Source: Streptomyces microflavus (GTDB taxonomy: Bacteria > Actinomycetota > Actinomycetes > Streptomycetales > Streptomycetaceae). Taken from it: 64,000 bases of DNA. Location of the stretch: assembly GCF_014650075.1 (NCBI RefSeq), contig NZ_BMUG01000006.1, forward strand, positions 62,001 through 126,000, read 5' to 3'. A program made the translations under genes and the position numbers. The notes under the pieces are model-generated. The model searched no databases. It was not told the origin of the DNA and worked only from the letters and a program-made list of their open reading frames with translations. Below, one piece after another: positions 43,787-52,154 of the stretch (position 1 is the first letter of the stretch; the number at the start of each line of letters is the position of its first letter).

Positions 43787-46700
43787 ATGGGCATGAGTGC
43801 GGATGCGGGCGGTTCGGCCGCGGGCCGGGCCGGTACGGGCGGGCAGGTGCGGATCGACCTGCTCGGGCCGGTCAGCGCGCGTCGGGGCGCGGTGCCGCTC
43901 GCACTCGGCCCGGTACGACGGCAGGCCGTCCTCGCGGCCCTGATCCTGCGGGCGCCGGCCTTCGTGACGTACCGGCAACTGCTGGACGACGTATGGGGAG
44001 CGGAAACCCCCGGTACGGGCCACCGGGTCCTGTCGAGCTACGTCTACTCCCTGCGCAAGGCGCTGGACGTGGCGGGCGCAGGGGCCGCCCGGTCGGTGAT
44101 CCGCGGCGGGCGCGGCGGCTACCGCCTCGTGCCCGAGGGGGTGTCGACCGACCTGGGCGACCTCGCCGAACAGGTCGGCCGCATCCACCGCGCGAAGGCC
44201 GCCGGTGACCTCGACACGGCGCTCGTGGGGAGCGGCCGTGCCCTGGAGCTGTTCCGCGGTGAGCCGCTGCCCGGCCTGCCCGGTCCGCTCGCCGGCACCG
44301 AGCGCGAACGCCTCGCCCGGCAGCGGCGCACCGTGCTCCAGGACCGGGCGGAGTGCCTGGTGCTGCTCGGGCGCCACCCGGAGGCCCTGGACGCCCTGAT
44401 GGCGGCGCCCCTGGCCCAGCCGCACGACGAGCCGCTCGCCGGACTGCGGATGCGCGCGCTGTACGGCAGCGGGCGCCAGGCCGAGGCGCTTGACCTCTAC
44501 CGGGAGACGCGGCGCCGGCTCCTGGACGAGCTGGGCATGGAGCCCGGCGAGGAGCTGCGGCGGGTGCACCAGGCGGTCCTGCGCGGGGACGACCACCTGC
44601 TGCTCGGCCGCCCGGCGGGGTTGTCGGCTGCCGGGGCGCCGACTGCCGGGGGCGTGGAGCCGGCTCGCGGGGCCGCCGAGGGCGGTCCCGGGGATGTCGG
44701 GGCCGATCCCGGGGGCGTCGGGGCCGAGGGCTCCTCTGCCGGGCGGCGCCTCCCCGAGAGGGACGGTCGTCCTGGCGGATCAGGTCATCCCGGTGGGCCC
44801 GGTCGTCCTGGTGGGACTGGTAGTCCCAACGGATCCGGTGGGCCCGGCGGGCCCGGTGGGACTGGTCGTCCTGACGGATTCGGTGGGCCCAGTGGGCCCA
44901 GTCGTCCTGGTGGGACCGGTAGTCCCGACGGATCCGGTCGCCCCGGTGGGCCCGGTCGTCCCGACGCGCCGGGTCGTCCCGACGCGCCCGGTCGTCCTGC
45001 CGTGCCGGGCCGTTCCGACGGATCCGGCCCCGCAGGCCGCTCCCACCCCCACCCCCGTCCCCGCGCCCGTGTCCGCCGTAACGACCTCCCCGGCGACACC
45101 GCCTGTCTGGTCGGCCGGGAGGAGGAACTCGCCCTGCTCACCGCCCCGGTGTCCCCGGAAGGCGTCTCCGTGGTGGCGGTCGACGGCACGGCGGGCGTCG
45201 GTAAGACCGCCCTGGTGGTGCGCGCCGCCCGGGCGATCGGCGACACCTACCCCGACGGCTGCCTCTTCGTGGACCTGCACACCCACGGCGCCGCCCACGA
45301 GAGCGTCGGCCCGGAGCGCGCCCTGCGCCGGCTGCTGCGCGCGGTCCGGGGCAGCGGTGACGAGATCCCGGACGACCTGGACGATGTGGCGGACCTGGTG
45401 GCGGCCTGGCGTGCGGCCACGAGCGAGCTGCGGCTGCTCCTGGTCGTCGACGATGCCCGCAGCGCCGCCCAGGTGCGTCCGCTCCTGCCCGCCGGACCGG
45501 GGAGCCGGGTCCTGGTGGCGGGCCGGCAACGGCTGCTGGGCCTCGACGCCGATCTGCGGCTCACCGTGGAGCCGCTGGACACGGGCGACGCGGTCGGCCT
45601 GCTCCGGGAGCTCATCGGGGAGTCCCGGGCGGACCGTGAGCCCGAGGAGGCGGCCGAGCTCGCCCGGCGGTGCGGCGGCCTGCCCCTGGCGCTGCGCATC
45701 GCGAGCGCCCGGCTGCAGAACCGGCCGTCCTGGACCCTGGCGTTCCTGGCCGGCCGGATGTCCGACGACGTGCGCGGCCTGGGCGAGCTGCGCGCCGGTG
45801 ACCGCAGTGTGGAGGCCGCCTTCCGGATGTCGTACGACCAGCTGTCGCCCGAACTGCGGCGTGGATTCCGGGCGTTGGGCCTGGCACCGACCGCACGCTT
45901 CGATGTGCTCACCCTCGCCGCCATGCTGGGAGCCCCCCGGGAGGAGGCCGAGGAGCTCCTGGAGGACCTGGTCGACGCGAGCCTGCTCCAGCAGCCGCAC
46001 CCCGGCCGCTACCGGCTGCACGATCTCGTACGGGCACACGCGCGGCGCCTCGCCACCGAAGCGCCCGAGGAGGCCGCCGGGTACCGCACCGCCGTCCTGG
46101 ACCTCTATACGGCCGCGGGCCGCATCGCCGGCGACTGGGGCCCCGACGGCTTCCCGACCGGCTCCGGCACCACGGGTCCCGCCCCCTTCCCGGGCTGGCG
46201 GGAAGCCTCGGCCTGGCTGAAGGCGGCGGGCGGCGAACTGGTCGACGTGGTGGCCTACGCGGCCGCGGCCGGCCGGTTCGACCACGCCTGCTGGATCGCC
46301 GAAGCCCTGGTCGACCCCCTGGTCCACCAGGGCCGGTACCCCGAGTGCCGTGCCGTCCTGGAACTCGCGCTGCCCTGCGCGGACCTGGCCGCCGACCGGC
46401 GGATGCCCTCCGCGCTGCGCAACTGCATGGGCATGGTCGACATCTACCAGGGGCGGTTCCCGCAGGCGCACACCTGGTTCACCGAAGCGCTGCGCCTCGG
46501 CCGGGGCCAGGACGATCTGCGGGAGCAGGCCCGGGCGGTGGCCGGGATGGGGGCCGCGGAGTGGATCCTGGGTGATGTCGAGGAGGCCCTCGCCCACCTG
46601 GGCGAGGCGGTGGAGCTGGCCCCCCGGCTCGGCGACGACTGGCTGAGCGGTATCGCGCTGTGCAACCTCGGGGCGGTCCACTCCCAGCAGGGGCGGCACG

Positions 46701-47191
46701 AGCAGGCCCTGGAGCACTACGCCACCGCCGTCGCGATCGCCGAGAAGAACGGCCGCCCCCGAGCCATCGGCAACGCCCTCTGCTTCGCCGCCGATGCCCA
46801 CCTGGCCCTCGGCCGGCACGCGGAGGCCACACATCTGCTGCGGCGGGCGGTCGAACTGGCCCGTGAGGCCGAGGACCTGCCCCTGCACGCGGCGAGCCTC
46901 TCCCGGCTCGCCACCGCCGAACACGTCCAGGGCAGTCTGCGCTCCGCCGTCGACATCCACCGCGAGGCCCTGTCCACGCTCACGCCGGGCGCGAGCACCT
47001 GGCTGGAGATGGAGGTCCGGGTCCGCCTCGGCAGCACCTACGCGGCGTCGGGCCGGCGTGCCGAGGCCCGGCACGAATTCGAGACGGCCCTCGCCCTGCC
47101 CGGAGCCGGTGACCACCCCCGGCAGAACACCATGGCGCGCGAGGGGCTGAGAGCTGTCGATGCCCGCGGCCCCGGCGAGCAGAAGAAGTGA
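43787..47191 (+). CDS. AfsR/SARP-family regulator with NB-ARC ATPase and TPR domains
   Basis: A 1134-residue regulator. Residues ~20-110 are an OmpR-type winged helix ([18 protein letters not shown]). Residues ~118-265 form the bacterial activator domain with [20 protein letters not shown] and [20 protein letters not shown] collagen-like linker spans ~325-415. The NB-ARC ATPase has Walker [14 protein letters not shown] (Lys473) and [13 protein letters not shown]-terminal TPR repeats start near residue 820 ([20 protein letters not shown]). Such proteins activate secondary-metabolite genes at direct heptameric repeats. Targets are unknown; it is 3.3 kb from the NRPS/PsuG cluster. ATG 43787 is the start, or 43793. 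Confidence 0.9.
44770..45030 (+). repeat. Collagen-like Gly-x-y coding repeat inside the SARP gene
   Basis: The DNA repeats units such as ggtcgtcctggtgggac and ggtagtcccgacggatc with small changes. It encodes about 87 residues of Gly-x-y triplets rich in Pro, Arg, Asp and Ser (for example [17 protein letters not shown]). It joins the activator and ATPase domains and could vary in length between strains. Confidence 0.8.
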
Positions 47192-48208
47192 AGGCGGTCC
47201 CGCCCTCCGGCGGGCGGTGAGAATCAAGATGTCCGAGCTCCGTGGCGAAGGATATTCATCGGTTCTCTCTTCTCACCCTCGAATGTGGCAGAGAAGGATG
47301 CCGAAGGGCAGCCTCCGGACGGAAGACAGGGTAAAGAAATACCCAAAGTTGGGCCCGCCTGTGAATTTCCGGCCGGTACCGCGGGCGAATCGGTGGCTGG
47401 TTTTGAACGAGCGGCAGCGCGCGCTGCTCCTGCCGGCCCGCGCGAGGAGTTCGGATACCGGTCATCTCGGCGTCATCCCCTGCGACGCCGGGCCGTCATG
47501 GATGTGTGCGGGGCCGGTCTCTGTCCCGGCAGGGTGGGTGAAGTCGGTATACGACCGGGTGGCCGACCTGCCGTTCTCAGCGGCACGCGGTGAGGCCGCC
47601 GGGCCGCCCGCGGACGTGCGGGAGCCCGCCGCGCCAGGTGCGTGATCAGCGACGAAGGTCATCACTTTCGGCTCGACCGACGCAGTTTCGGCCAGATTTC
47701 GGAACATCTCACCGCTGCGGATGTCTGACATTTATCGTGTCTGCAGCAAGTTCGAGCCTCGGTGCGCGGAACTGGGGCCGGCCGACAGGCTCAGGGGGAG
47801 CGATATAAGGTATGTGTAAACGGGGTCAACACCACGCCTTGCTCGCTATGCCGGTCTGAAAAACCCCGCGCCCAGCAGGCGCGAGTATACGGGGGCTTCC
47901 GGATCAACAGCCTGGCCACAGGAGCGAACTTCACAGCCCGAAGATTTCGACGATGAGCTGCCGCGACGGAGAAAGCCAAGCCATCACGCCGCGCTCATCT
48001 CACGTCCGCGATCGCATGCGTGAACCGGGTCTGGAATGCGTCCGCTCCGAACAGGTGGGCAATCCGTATGCACCGGCTGTCCGTACCGATGCTCGCGTTC
48101 CCGAATATATGGCGCACAGGGGTTTCCGGCACGTGGACAAGTTGGTAAACAGCGCTCGCATACCCATGCGAAACCGCGAGCGGCCGTGCACAGAAGGGGG
48201 AATGCACC
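47192..48208. other. AT-richer kilobase without a confident gene
   Basis: Between the SARP stop and the small ORF at 48209 the base composition is visibly less GC-rich and third-position GC bias fades. Open frames in several phases lack good ribosome binding sites and recognisable domains. A weak 6-bp hairpin (47199-47214) follows the SARP stop. A promoter-like TATAAG at 47806-47811 precedes a nested inverted repeat at 47851-47902. This looks like horizontally acquired or relaxed sequence flanking the ParH/XRE pair. Confidence 0.5.
47851..47902 (+). other. Nested hairpin, possible structured RNA
   Basis: Arms nest as CCGG (47851-47854)/CCGG (47899-47902), CCC (47864-47866)/GGG within 47891-47895, and CGCGCC (47867-47872)/GGCGCG (47878-47883) with a 5-base loop. 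It sits in a gene-free stretch about 40 bases after a TATAAG-like -10. It could be a small RNA or leader structure; nothing identifies a class. Confidence 0.3.
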
Positions 48209-48304
48209 ATGTCCAGAATGGGTCGTTCGCAAACACGGTGTCTGGAGCCGGAGATACGCGGCCACGCTCGGCGGCAGCCCATCGGGACGGGGTTCGCGGA
48301 ATGA
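48209..48304 (+). CDS. Possible 31-residue leader peptide coupled to the ParH-like gene
   Basis: A short frame from ATG 48209 with GAAGGGGG eight bases upstream, the best ribosome binding site in this area. The TGA (48302-48304) overlaps the next start as ATGA. The peptide is basic and Arg/Gly-rich (MSRMGRSQTRCLEPEIRGHA at its start). It may be a small protein or only a device for translational coupling. It has no known relative by eye. Confidence 0.4.
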   Translation: MSRMGRSQTRCLEPEIRGHARRQPIGTGFAE

Positions 48305-48912
48305 AGGGGATACCCCGCCACAGCAATCCGGAAACCGGAATCGTCTCAGGATTATACCGGAATCCACGCGTCGAACGACTGCGCTTTCAGGCCGACCGGG
48401 ACAGTGAGCAGCTGATCGCCTCCATGCCCCTCCCGGACCCTTTCGACTTCGACCAGCTGGTGGGGAACATCGCCGCGGTCAGCGGACGACAGATCGTCAT
48501 AAGGCCGATCCCGGACCATCTGACCGGACTTGACGGTCTGTGCGGCCTCCTCGTCAAGCACGAGACCCGCCCGGTCGACCTGATACTTCACCACAGAGGC
48601 TGTTCGCCGCCCCACGAACTGCAGTTGAAGGTGCATCAGCTGGTCCACCTCTGGGCCGGCGACAACACGGCCACGGTCGGGCCGCCCGATGTGCTGCGCA
48701 CACGCAGGACGGAGCCGGACGGCGAGTTCCCGATGGCGGGGCCCTCGGGCCGCGACGAGCTCATCGAACTGCGCGCCGACAACGTTGCGCGGCTCATCGG
48801 CGAGAGAAGCACGGGCCGGGCCGCCGACGGGTACCTGCCGCCGGCCGAACCCGTTACGCCGGGCGCCCGTTCTCGTCGTCGGCCAGGATCTCCTCCATCG
48901 TCTCGCCGATGA
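48301..48912 (+). CDS. ParH-like / IrrE-type zincin-like protein with altered metal motif
   Basis: About 203 residues resembling Streptomyces ParH-like proteins found beside XRE regulators. It has LPDPFDFDQLVGNIAAVSGR, a GLDGLCGLLVKHE segment and a helix ending KVHQLVHLWAGD. The zincin HEXXH motif is HQLVH here (residues 112-116), with Gln for the catalytic Glu, so peptidase activity is doubtful. A TTA codon lies at 48352 (codon 18). ATG 48301 overlaps the preceding small ORF stop. The 3' end overlaps the convergent XRE gene by 59 bases. Together they resemble a regulator/effector or toxin-antitoxin-like pair, which is inference. Confidence 0.65.
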   Translation: MKGIPRHSNPETGIVSGLYRNPRVERLRFQADRDSEQLIASMPLPDPFDFDQLVGNIAAVSGRQIVIRPIPDHLTGLDGLCGLLVKHETRPVDLILHHRGCSPPHELQLKVHQLVHLWAGDNTATVGPPDVLRTRRTEPDGEFPMAGPSGRDELIELRADNVARLIGERSTGRAADGYLPPAEPVTPGARSRRRPGSPPSSRR

Positions 48913-49714
48913 AGTCGCGGAGCTGGTCCCAGGATTCCTTGGGCATGTCCTGGCCCGCACCCCGTGCGACCATCACCGTGAACCTGTTGCGCACCGCCCG
49001 GGTCGACAGGATCAGGGCATCGACCTCCGGATCGTCCTGACGGAAGTAGACCGGCGGTACGTCGAGGGCGAGCGCCAGGGCGTCGAGGGCCCCGTCCGCC
49101 GGCTCGGCGGCCTCGCCGGTCCGCAGTGACCTGACCGCCGCCTCGGTGAGCACCGTGGAGCCGCTCTTCCGGTTCCCCTCGGACGCGAGGTGTGCGTCCG
49201 ACGGCAGCACCCCTCCGTAGACCTCGGTGCGCAGGGACTCCAACTTGCGTGCTGTGCGGGCCCCTTCGGCCGACGGCTCCTCCCGCGGCTCCTCGGGTTG
49301 GCCGAAGGAGCGCCGCTGAGCGGCGAGCAGTTCGGCGCGGGTCACGTTGTAGGCGCCGGTCAGCGCGTTCACCGCCTGGTCGGACAGGGGCCGTTTGCCC
49401 TGCTCGGCGGCTCTCACCGGCATGGGGGACGAGGTGTTGGTGTAGCGCGCGGTGTCCGCCTGGGTCATCCCGGCGTCGCACCGCAGATCGGCGAGATTCG
49501 GTGATTCGGTGCGCGGAAAGAGTTCATCGAGATCGGCATCCAGGAATGCGGCGATCGCCGGCAATCGCTCCTGAGGGGGAGCTGCCAAGCCGTTCTCCCA
49601 GCGGTAGACGGCGTTTACCTTCACGTGAAGCCCCTCGGCCAGAGTGGCTTGCGACAGGCGCTTGATGACGCGGCGGTCACGCAACTTATCGCCGTCGAAG
49701 ACACGGTCGGGCAC
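48854..49714 (-). CDS. XRE-family transcriptional regulator with tandem HTH-like regions
   Basis: A 286-residue protein with an N-terminal helix-turn-helix (LSQATLAEGLHVKVNAVYRW, then ENGLAAPPQERL). A second HTH-like region (GMTQADTARYTNTSSPMPVR, then AAEQGKRPL) follows, then a C-terminal segment with LALALDVPPVYFRQDD, resembling the second half of other Streptomyces XRE/cytochrome-adjacent regulators. GTG 49714 has GGAG seven bases upstream. It converges with and overlaps the ParH-like gene. Its 5' side faces the long leader of the NRPS cluster, so it might control its own pair or that cluster. Confidence 0.82.
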   Translation of the reverse strand: MPDRVFDGDKLRDRRVIKRLSQATLAEGLHVKVNAVYRWENGLAAPPQERLPAIAAFLDADLDELFPRTESPNLADLRCDAGMTQADTARYTNTSSPMPVRAAEQGKRPLSDQAVNALTGAYNVTRAELLAAQRRSFGQPEEPREEPSAEGARTARKLESLRTEVYGGVLPSDAHLASEGNRKSGSTVLTEAAVRSLRTGEAAEPADGALDALALALDVPPVYFRQDDPEVDALILSTRAVRNRFTVMVARGAGQDMPKESWDQLRDFIGETMEEILADDENGRPA

Positions 49715-50472
49715 AGGAATTCTCCACAAGGTGAGGGTTGAAGGATTCTAGCCTTGATCTTTCGTGAGGGGGCCAACTCGGGTTGTCGATGACCGAGAGC
49801 AGAGGGGTCACGGGGCCGGATGTCGTCTCCCGGTGGCCGCCGCGTTCTTCTCGGCGTACGCAGGGTCACCCCCGCCCGGGCCCGGATGAATTGCCGTGAA
49901 TCCCGCCGCCAGGTCCGCTGCCGCCCGGTGGGCGGGGGTGGTGGAGGGGCCCCCGTCCGTCGGGGGGCCCTGCCCGTCGGGGTGTCGTCCGCTCACCTGT
50001 CGCGAGGCGCGGGAGGCGTCCGGACCCGTCGCGGTGCGGCTCTCGAACGCTTGACTGGATCATTGGAAGTAGATAAATTCATCTTCAGGTGATCGGAGGG
50101 CGTGAGCTCGGGTACGCCCCTCGATCTCCGGCACAACCGTGTCCGCTCCACAACTGTCCTGTGCTCCACCCCGGGGCCGGTGCGACCGCACCGTGCCTCC
50201 CGGGTATTACGGCCGGCGGTCGACCGGCTTCCGCACCAGCCGTCCGGCTTCCTCCCGGCGAGGCCGTACGGCGTTGGCGAAATGCCCGTGCATCCGCATC
50301 CGGCGGAACGCGGCGGCCCTCCTCCGGGCGAATCCGGCGGGGCCGACAGAATTCGCCGCGCGCTTTCCCGTTCCACATTCCCGTTCCACATTCCCGTTCC
50401 ACATTCCCGTTCCACATTCCCATTTCGCGCACCCGCGCGTCCTTTTCACGTCGTCACAGGAGGCGATCCGTC
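49715..50472. promoter_or_regulatory. Long gene-free leader between XRE regulator and NRPS/PsuG cluster
   Basis: These 758 bases hold no convincing gene. A good core promoter candidate points to the cluster: TTGACT (50051-50056), a 17-base spacer, then TAAATT (50074-50079), within an AT-rich patch. If used, it gives a ~390-base leader containing the 13-bp tandem repeats. The XRE promoter should lie near 49720-49780. Confidence 0.45.
50367..50418 (+). repeat. Four perfect 13-bp tandem repeats upstream of the cluster
   Basis: CCCGTTCCACATT is repeated four times without mismatch, followed by CCC. It ends 54 bases before the alpha/beta hydrolase start and is AT-rich relative to its surroundings. 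It could be a regulator array or a slippage-prone minisatellite in the leader. Confidence 0.9.
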
Positions 50473-51252
50473 ATGCCCACGATCTCCGTCGGTAACTCGC
50501 GTATCCACTACACCGTGACCGGCGAGGGTCCTGCCCTGCTGCTCGTGCACGGCGTGGGCAAGGGCGGCCAGGTCACCTTCGGCCACCTCCTCGAGGAGTT
50601 CGCCCGCCGGAACACCGTCATCCTTCCCGAACTGTCCGGCAGCGAGACCGCCGAGGACGACGGCACACCGCTGACCATCGAGCAGCTCGCCGAAGAGGTC
50701 GGCGCCGTGATCGAGCACGCCGGCCTCGGCCCCGTGGACCTGGTGGGCTTCTCGCTCGGCGGGGCGGTCGTCGCCGCCACCGCGGCCCTGTACCCCGAGC
50801 GGGTCCGCCGCCTGGTCCCCGTCGGCGGCCTGATCAAGTCGGACCTCTACATCCAGAACCTGATCGGTCTGACCCTGAGCCAGAAGCACGACGCGAAGGC
50901 CTTCGGCCGGGTGCTCAGCACCACCGCGTTCAGCCCGCGCTTCATCCGCAGCCAGCCCAGCCTGAGCGACGTCGAGAACCTCGGCTCCGAACTGAGTCCC
51001 TCCAGCGGCCGTATCCGCCAGCTGGAGCTGCTCGTCGAGGTCGACATCCGCGAACTGGTCGGCAAGGTACGGGCCGAGACCCTGGTCCTCGCCCCGTACC
51101 CGGACGCCGCGGTGCCCGCCGAGCACTCCCGCGAGCTGGCCGCCGCCATCCCGAGCTCCTCGTACACCGAGATCGACAGCGGTCACATGGTGATCTTCGA
51201 GAAGCCGGTCGAGTTCGTGAAGCTGGTCCAGGACTTCATCCACAAGGCCTGA
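50473..51252 (+). CDS. Alpha/beta hydrolase
   Basis: A 259-residue alpha/beta hydrolase. It has the oxyanion-hole region LLLVHGVGKGGQVTFG, the nucleophile elbow VGFSLGGAVVAA (Ser94), a late acidic residue in LAPYPDAAVPAEHS and the catalytic His in DSGHMVIFEKP. ATG 50473 has AGGAGG upstream. As first gene of the cluster it may hydrolyse an ester, amide or ring intermediate, or release a product from the NRPS. The substrate is unknown. Confidence 0.88.
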   Translation: MPTISVGNSRIHYTVTGEGPALLLVHGVGKGGQVTFGHLLEEFARRNTVILPELSGSETAEDDGTPLTIEQLAEEVGAVIEHAGLGPVDLVGFSLGGAVVAATAALYPERVRRLVPVGGLIKSDLYIQNLIGLTLSQKHDAKAFGRVLSTTAFSPRFIRSQPSLSDVENLGSELSPSSGRIRQLELLVEVDIRELVGKVRAETLVLAPYPDAAVPAEHSRELAAAIPSSSYTEIDSGHMVIFEKPVEFVKLVQDFIHKA

Positions 51253-51374
51253 CGGCCGACGGCCCCACCCGGCCGTCCACCGCACTCCCGGGCGCGGCCC
51301 CGCAGGCCCTCCGGCCGCGCCCGGCCACCCGCAGAGCACTCCGCAGCGATTCCCGAGCGATTCCAGGAGGAAGC

Positions 51375-52064
51375 ATGGCCAAGATCCTGCTTGCCGTCAG
51401 CAGCCACGAGACCTTGGGGGACACCGGCAACCGCACGGGCTACAGCGTCTCCGAGGCGGCCCACCCCTACAACGTCTTCACCGGCGCCGGACACGAGGTC
51501 GACTTCGTCTCCGTGCGCGGCGGTGAGCCGCCGGCCGTGATCTTCGACGGCGAGGAGAAGGACCCGGAGATCATCGGCTTCCTGGCCGACGAGACCGTCA
51601 AGGGCAAGCTCGTGGCGACGCGCCGGGCGGCCGACGTCGACCCGTCCCCGTACGCCGCGATCTTCTACGTCGGCGGCCACGGCGCCATGTGGGACTTCCC
51701 CGACTCCCCGGACCTGGCCCGTATCGCCATGGACATCCACGGCCGCGGCGGGATCGTCTCCGCCGTCTGCCACGGCCCGGCAGCCCTCGTCAACCTGCGG
51801 CTGCCGGACGGCACCCTCCTCGTGCGCGGCAAGCGCGTCGCCTCCTTCACCAACGAGGAGGAGAACTCGCTGGGCCTCGTCGAGGTCATGCCGTTCCTCC
51901 TGGAGGACCGGCTGAAGGAGACCGGGGCGCTGCACGCCAAGGCCGGCATGTACGAGGCCCACACCGAGAGCGACGGCCGGGTCATCACCGGACAGAACCC
52001 CGCCTCCGCCGCCCCCGTGGCGCGGCTCGTCGTCGCCGAGCTCGGCCGGTCCGCCGGCCGCTGA
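51375..52064 (+). CDS. DJ-1/PfpI (Hsp31-like) family protein
   Basis: A 229-residue class I glutamine-amidotransferase-like protein. Cys132 sits in the nucleophile elbow VSAVCHGPAALVNL, and IFYVGGHGAMWDFPDSPDLA gives the HGAMWD motif of Hsp31/glyoxalase III-type members. Such proteins act as glyoxalases, deglycases or hydratases; some biosynthetic relatives hydrolyse C-N bonds. AGGAGGAAGC precedes ATG 51375. In this cluster it could act on a reactive carbonyl or on the glutamine-derived ring, which is inference. Confidence 0.87.
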   Translation: MAKILLAVSSHETLGDTGNRTGYSVSEAAHPYNVFTGAGHEVDFVSVRGGEPPAVIFDGEEKDPEIIGFLADETVKGKLVATRRAADVDPSPYAAIFYVGGHGAMWDFPDSPDLARIAMDIHGRGGIVSAVCHGPAALVNLRLPDGTLLVRGKRVASFTNEEENSLGLVEVMPFLLEDRLKETGALHAKAGMYEAHTESDGRVITGQNPASAAPVARLVVAELGRSAGR

Positions 52065-52154
52065 GGCGGTGCCCGGCTCCACCGACGTCATCACCGGACG
52101 ATTCCCCTTGCAGACCGGCCCCGGCCCCAGCCGCCGCGGCCCGAGGAGGCAGAC

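Noticed and set aside
44780..47227. An 815-codon minus-strand frame across the SARP gene
   Set aside because: The plus strand has a full SARP/NB-ARC/TPR order. The antisense frame is a compositional shadow, partly of the collagen-like repeat.
47462..47731. Possible 89-residue minus-strand protein in the AT-richer island
   Set aside because: Codon use is moderately plausible, but there is no ribosome binding site, domain or neighbour support.
48301..48912. ParH-like gene as a pseudogene because of its altered HEXXH
   Set aside because: The reading frame is intact, the flanking conserved segments are kept and the start is coupled to an upstream frame. Loss of one catalytic residue alone does not show decay.
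50367..50418. CRISPR-like array
   Set aside because: The 13-bp units are directly adjacent with no spacers, and no cas gene is present.
50102..50518. 138-codon frame from a GTG next to GGAGGG upstream of the hydrolase
   Set aside because: The spacing from GGAGGG to GTG is only one base, the product is Pro/Arg/His-rich, and the frame runs through the 13-bp repeats into the hydrolase gene.
51375..52064. DJ-1-like protein as a true glutamine amidotransferase
   Set aside because: It has the Cys elbow but lacks the His-Glu dyad arrangement of class I amidotransferases. The HGAMWD motif fits the Hsp31 branch.
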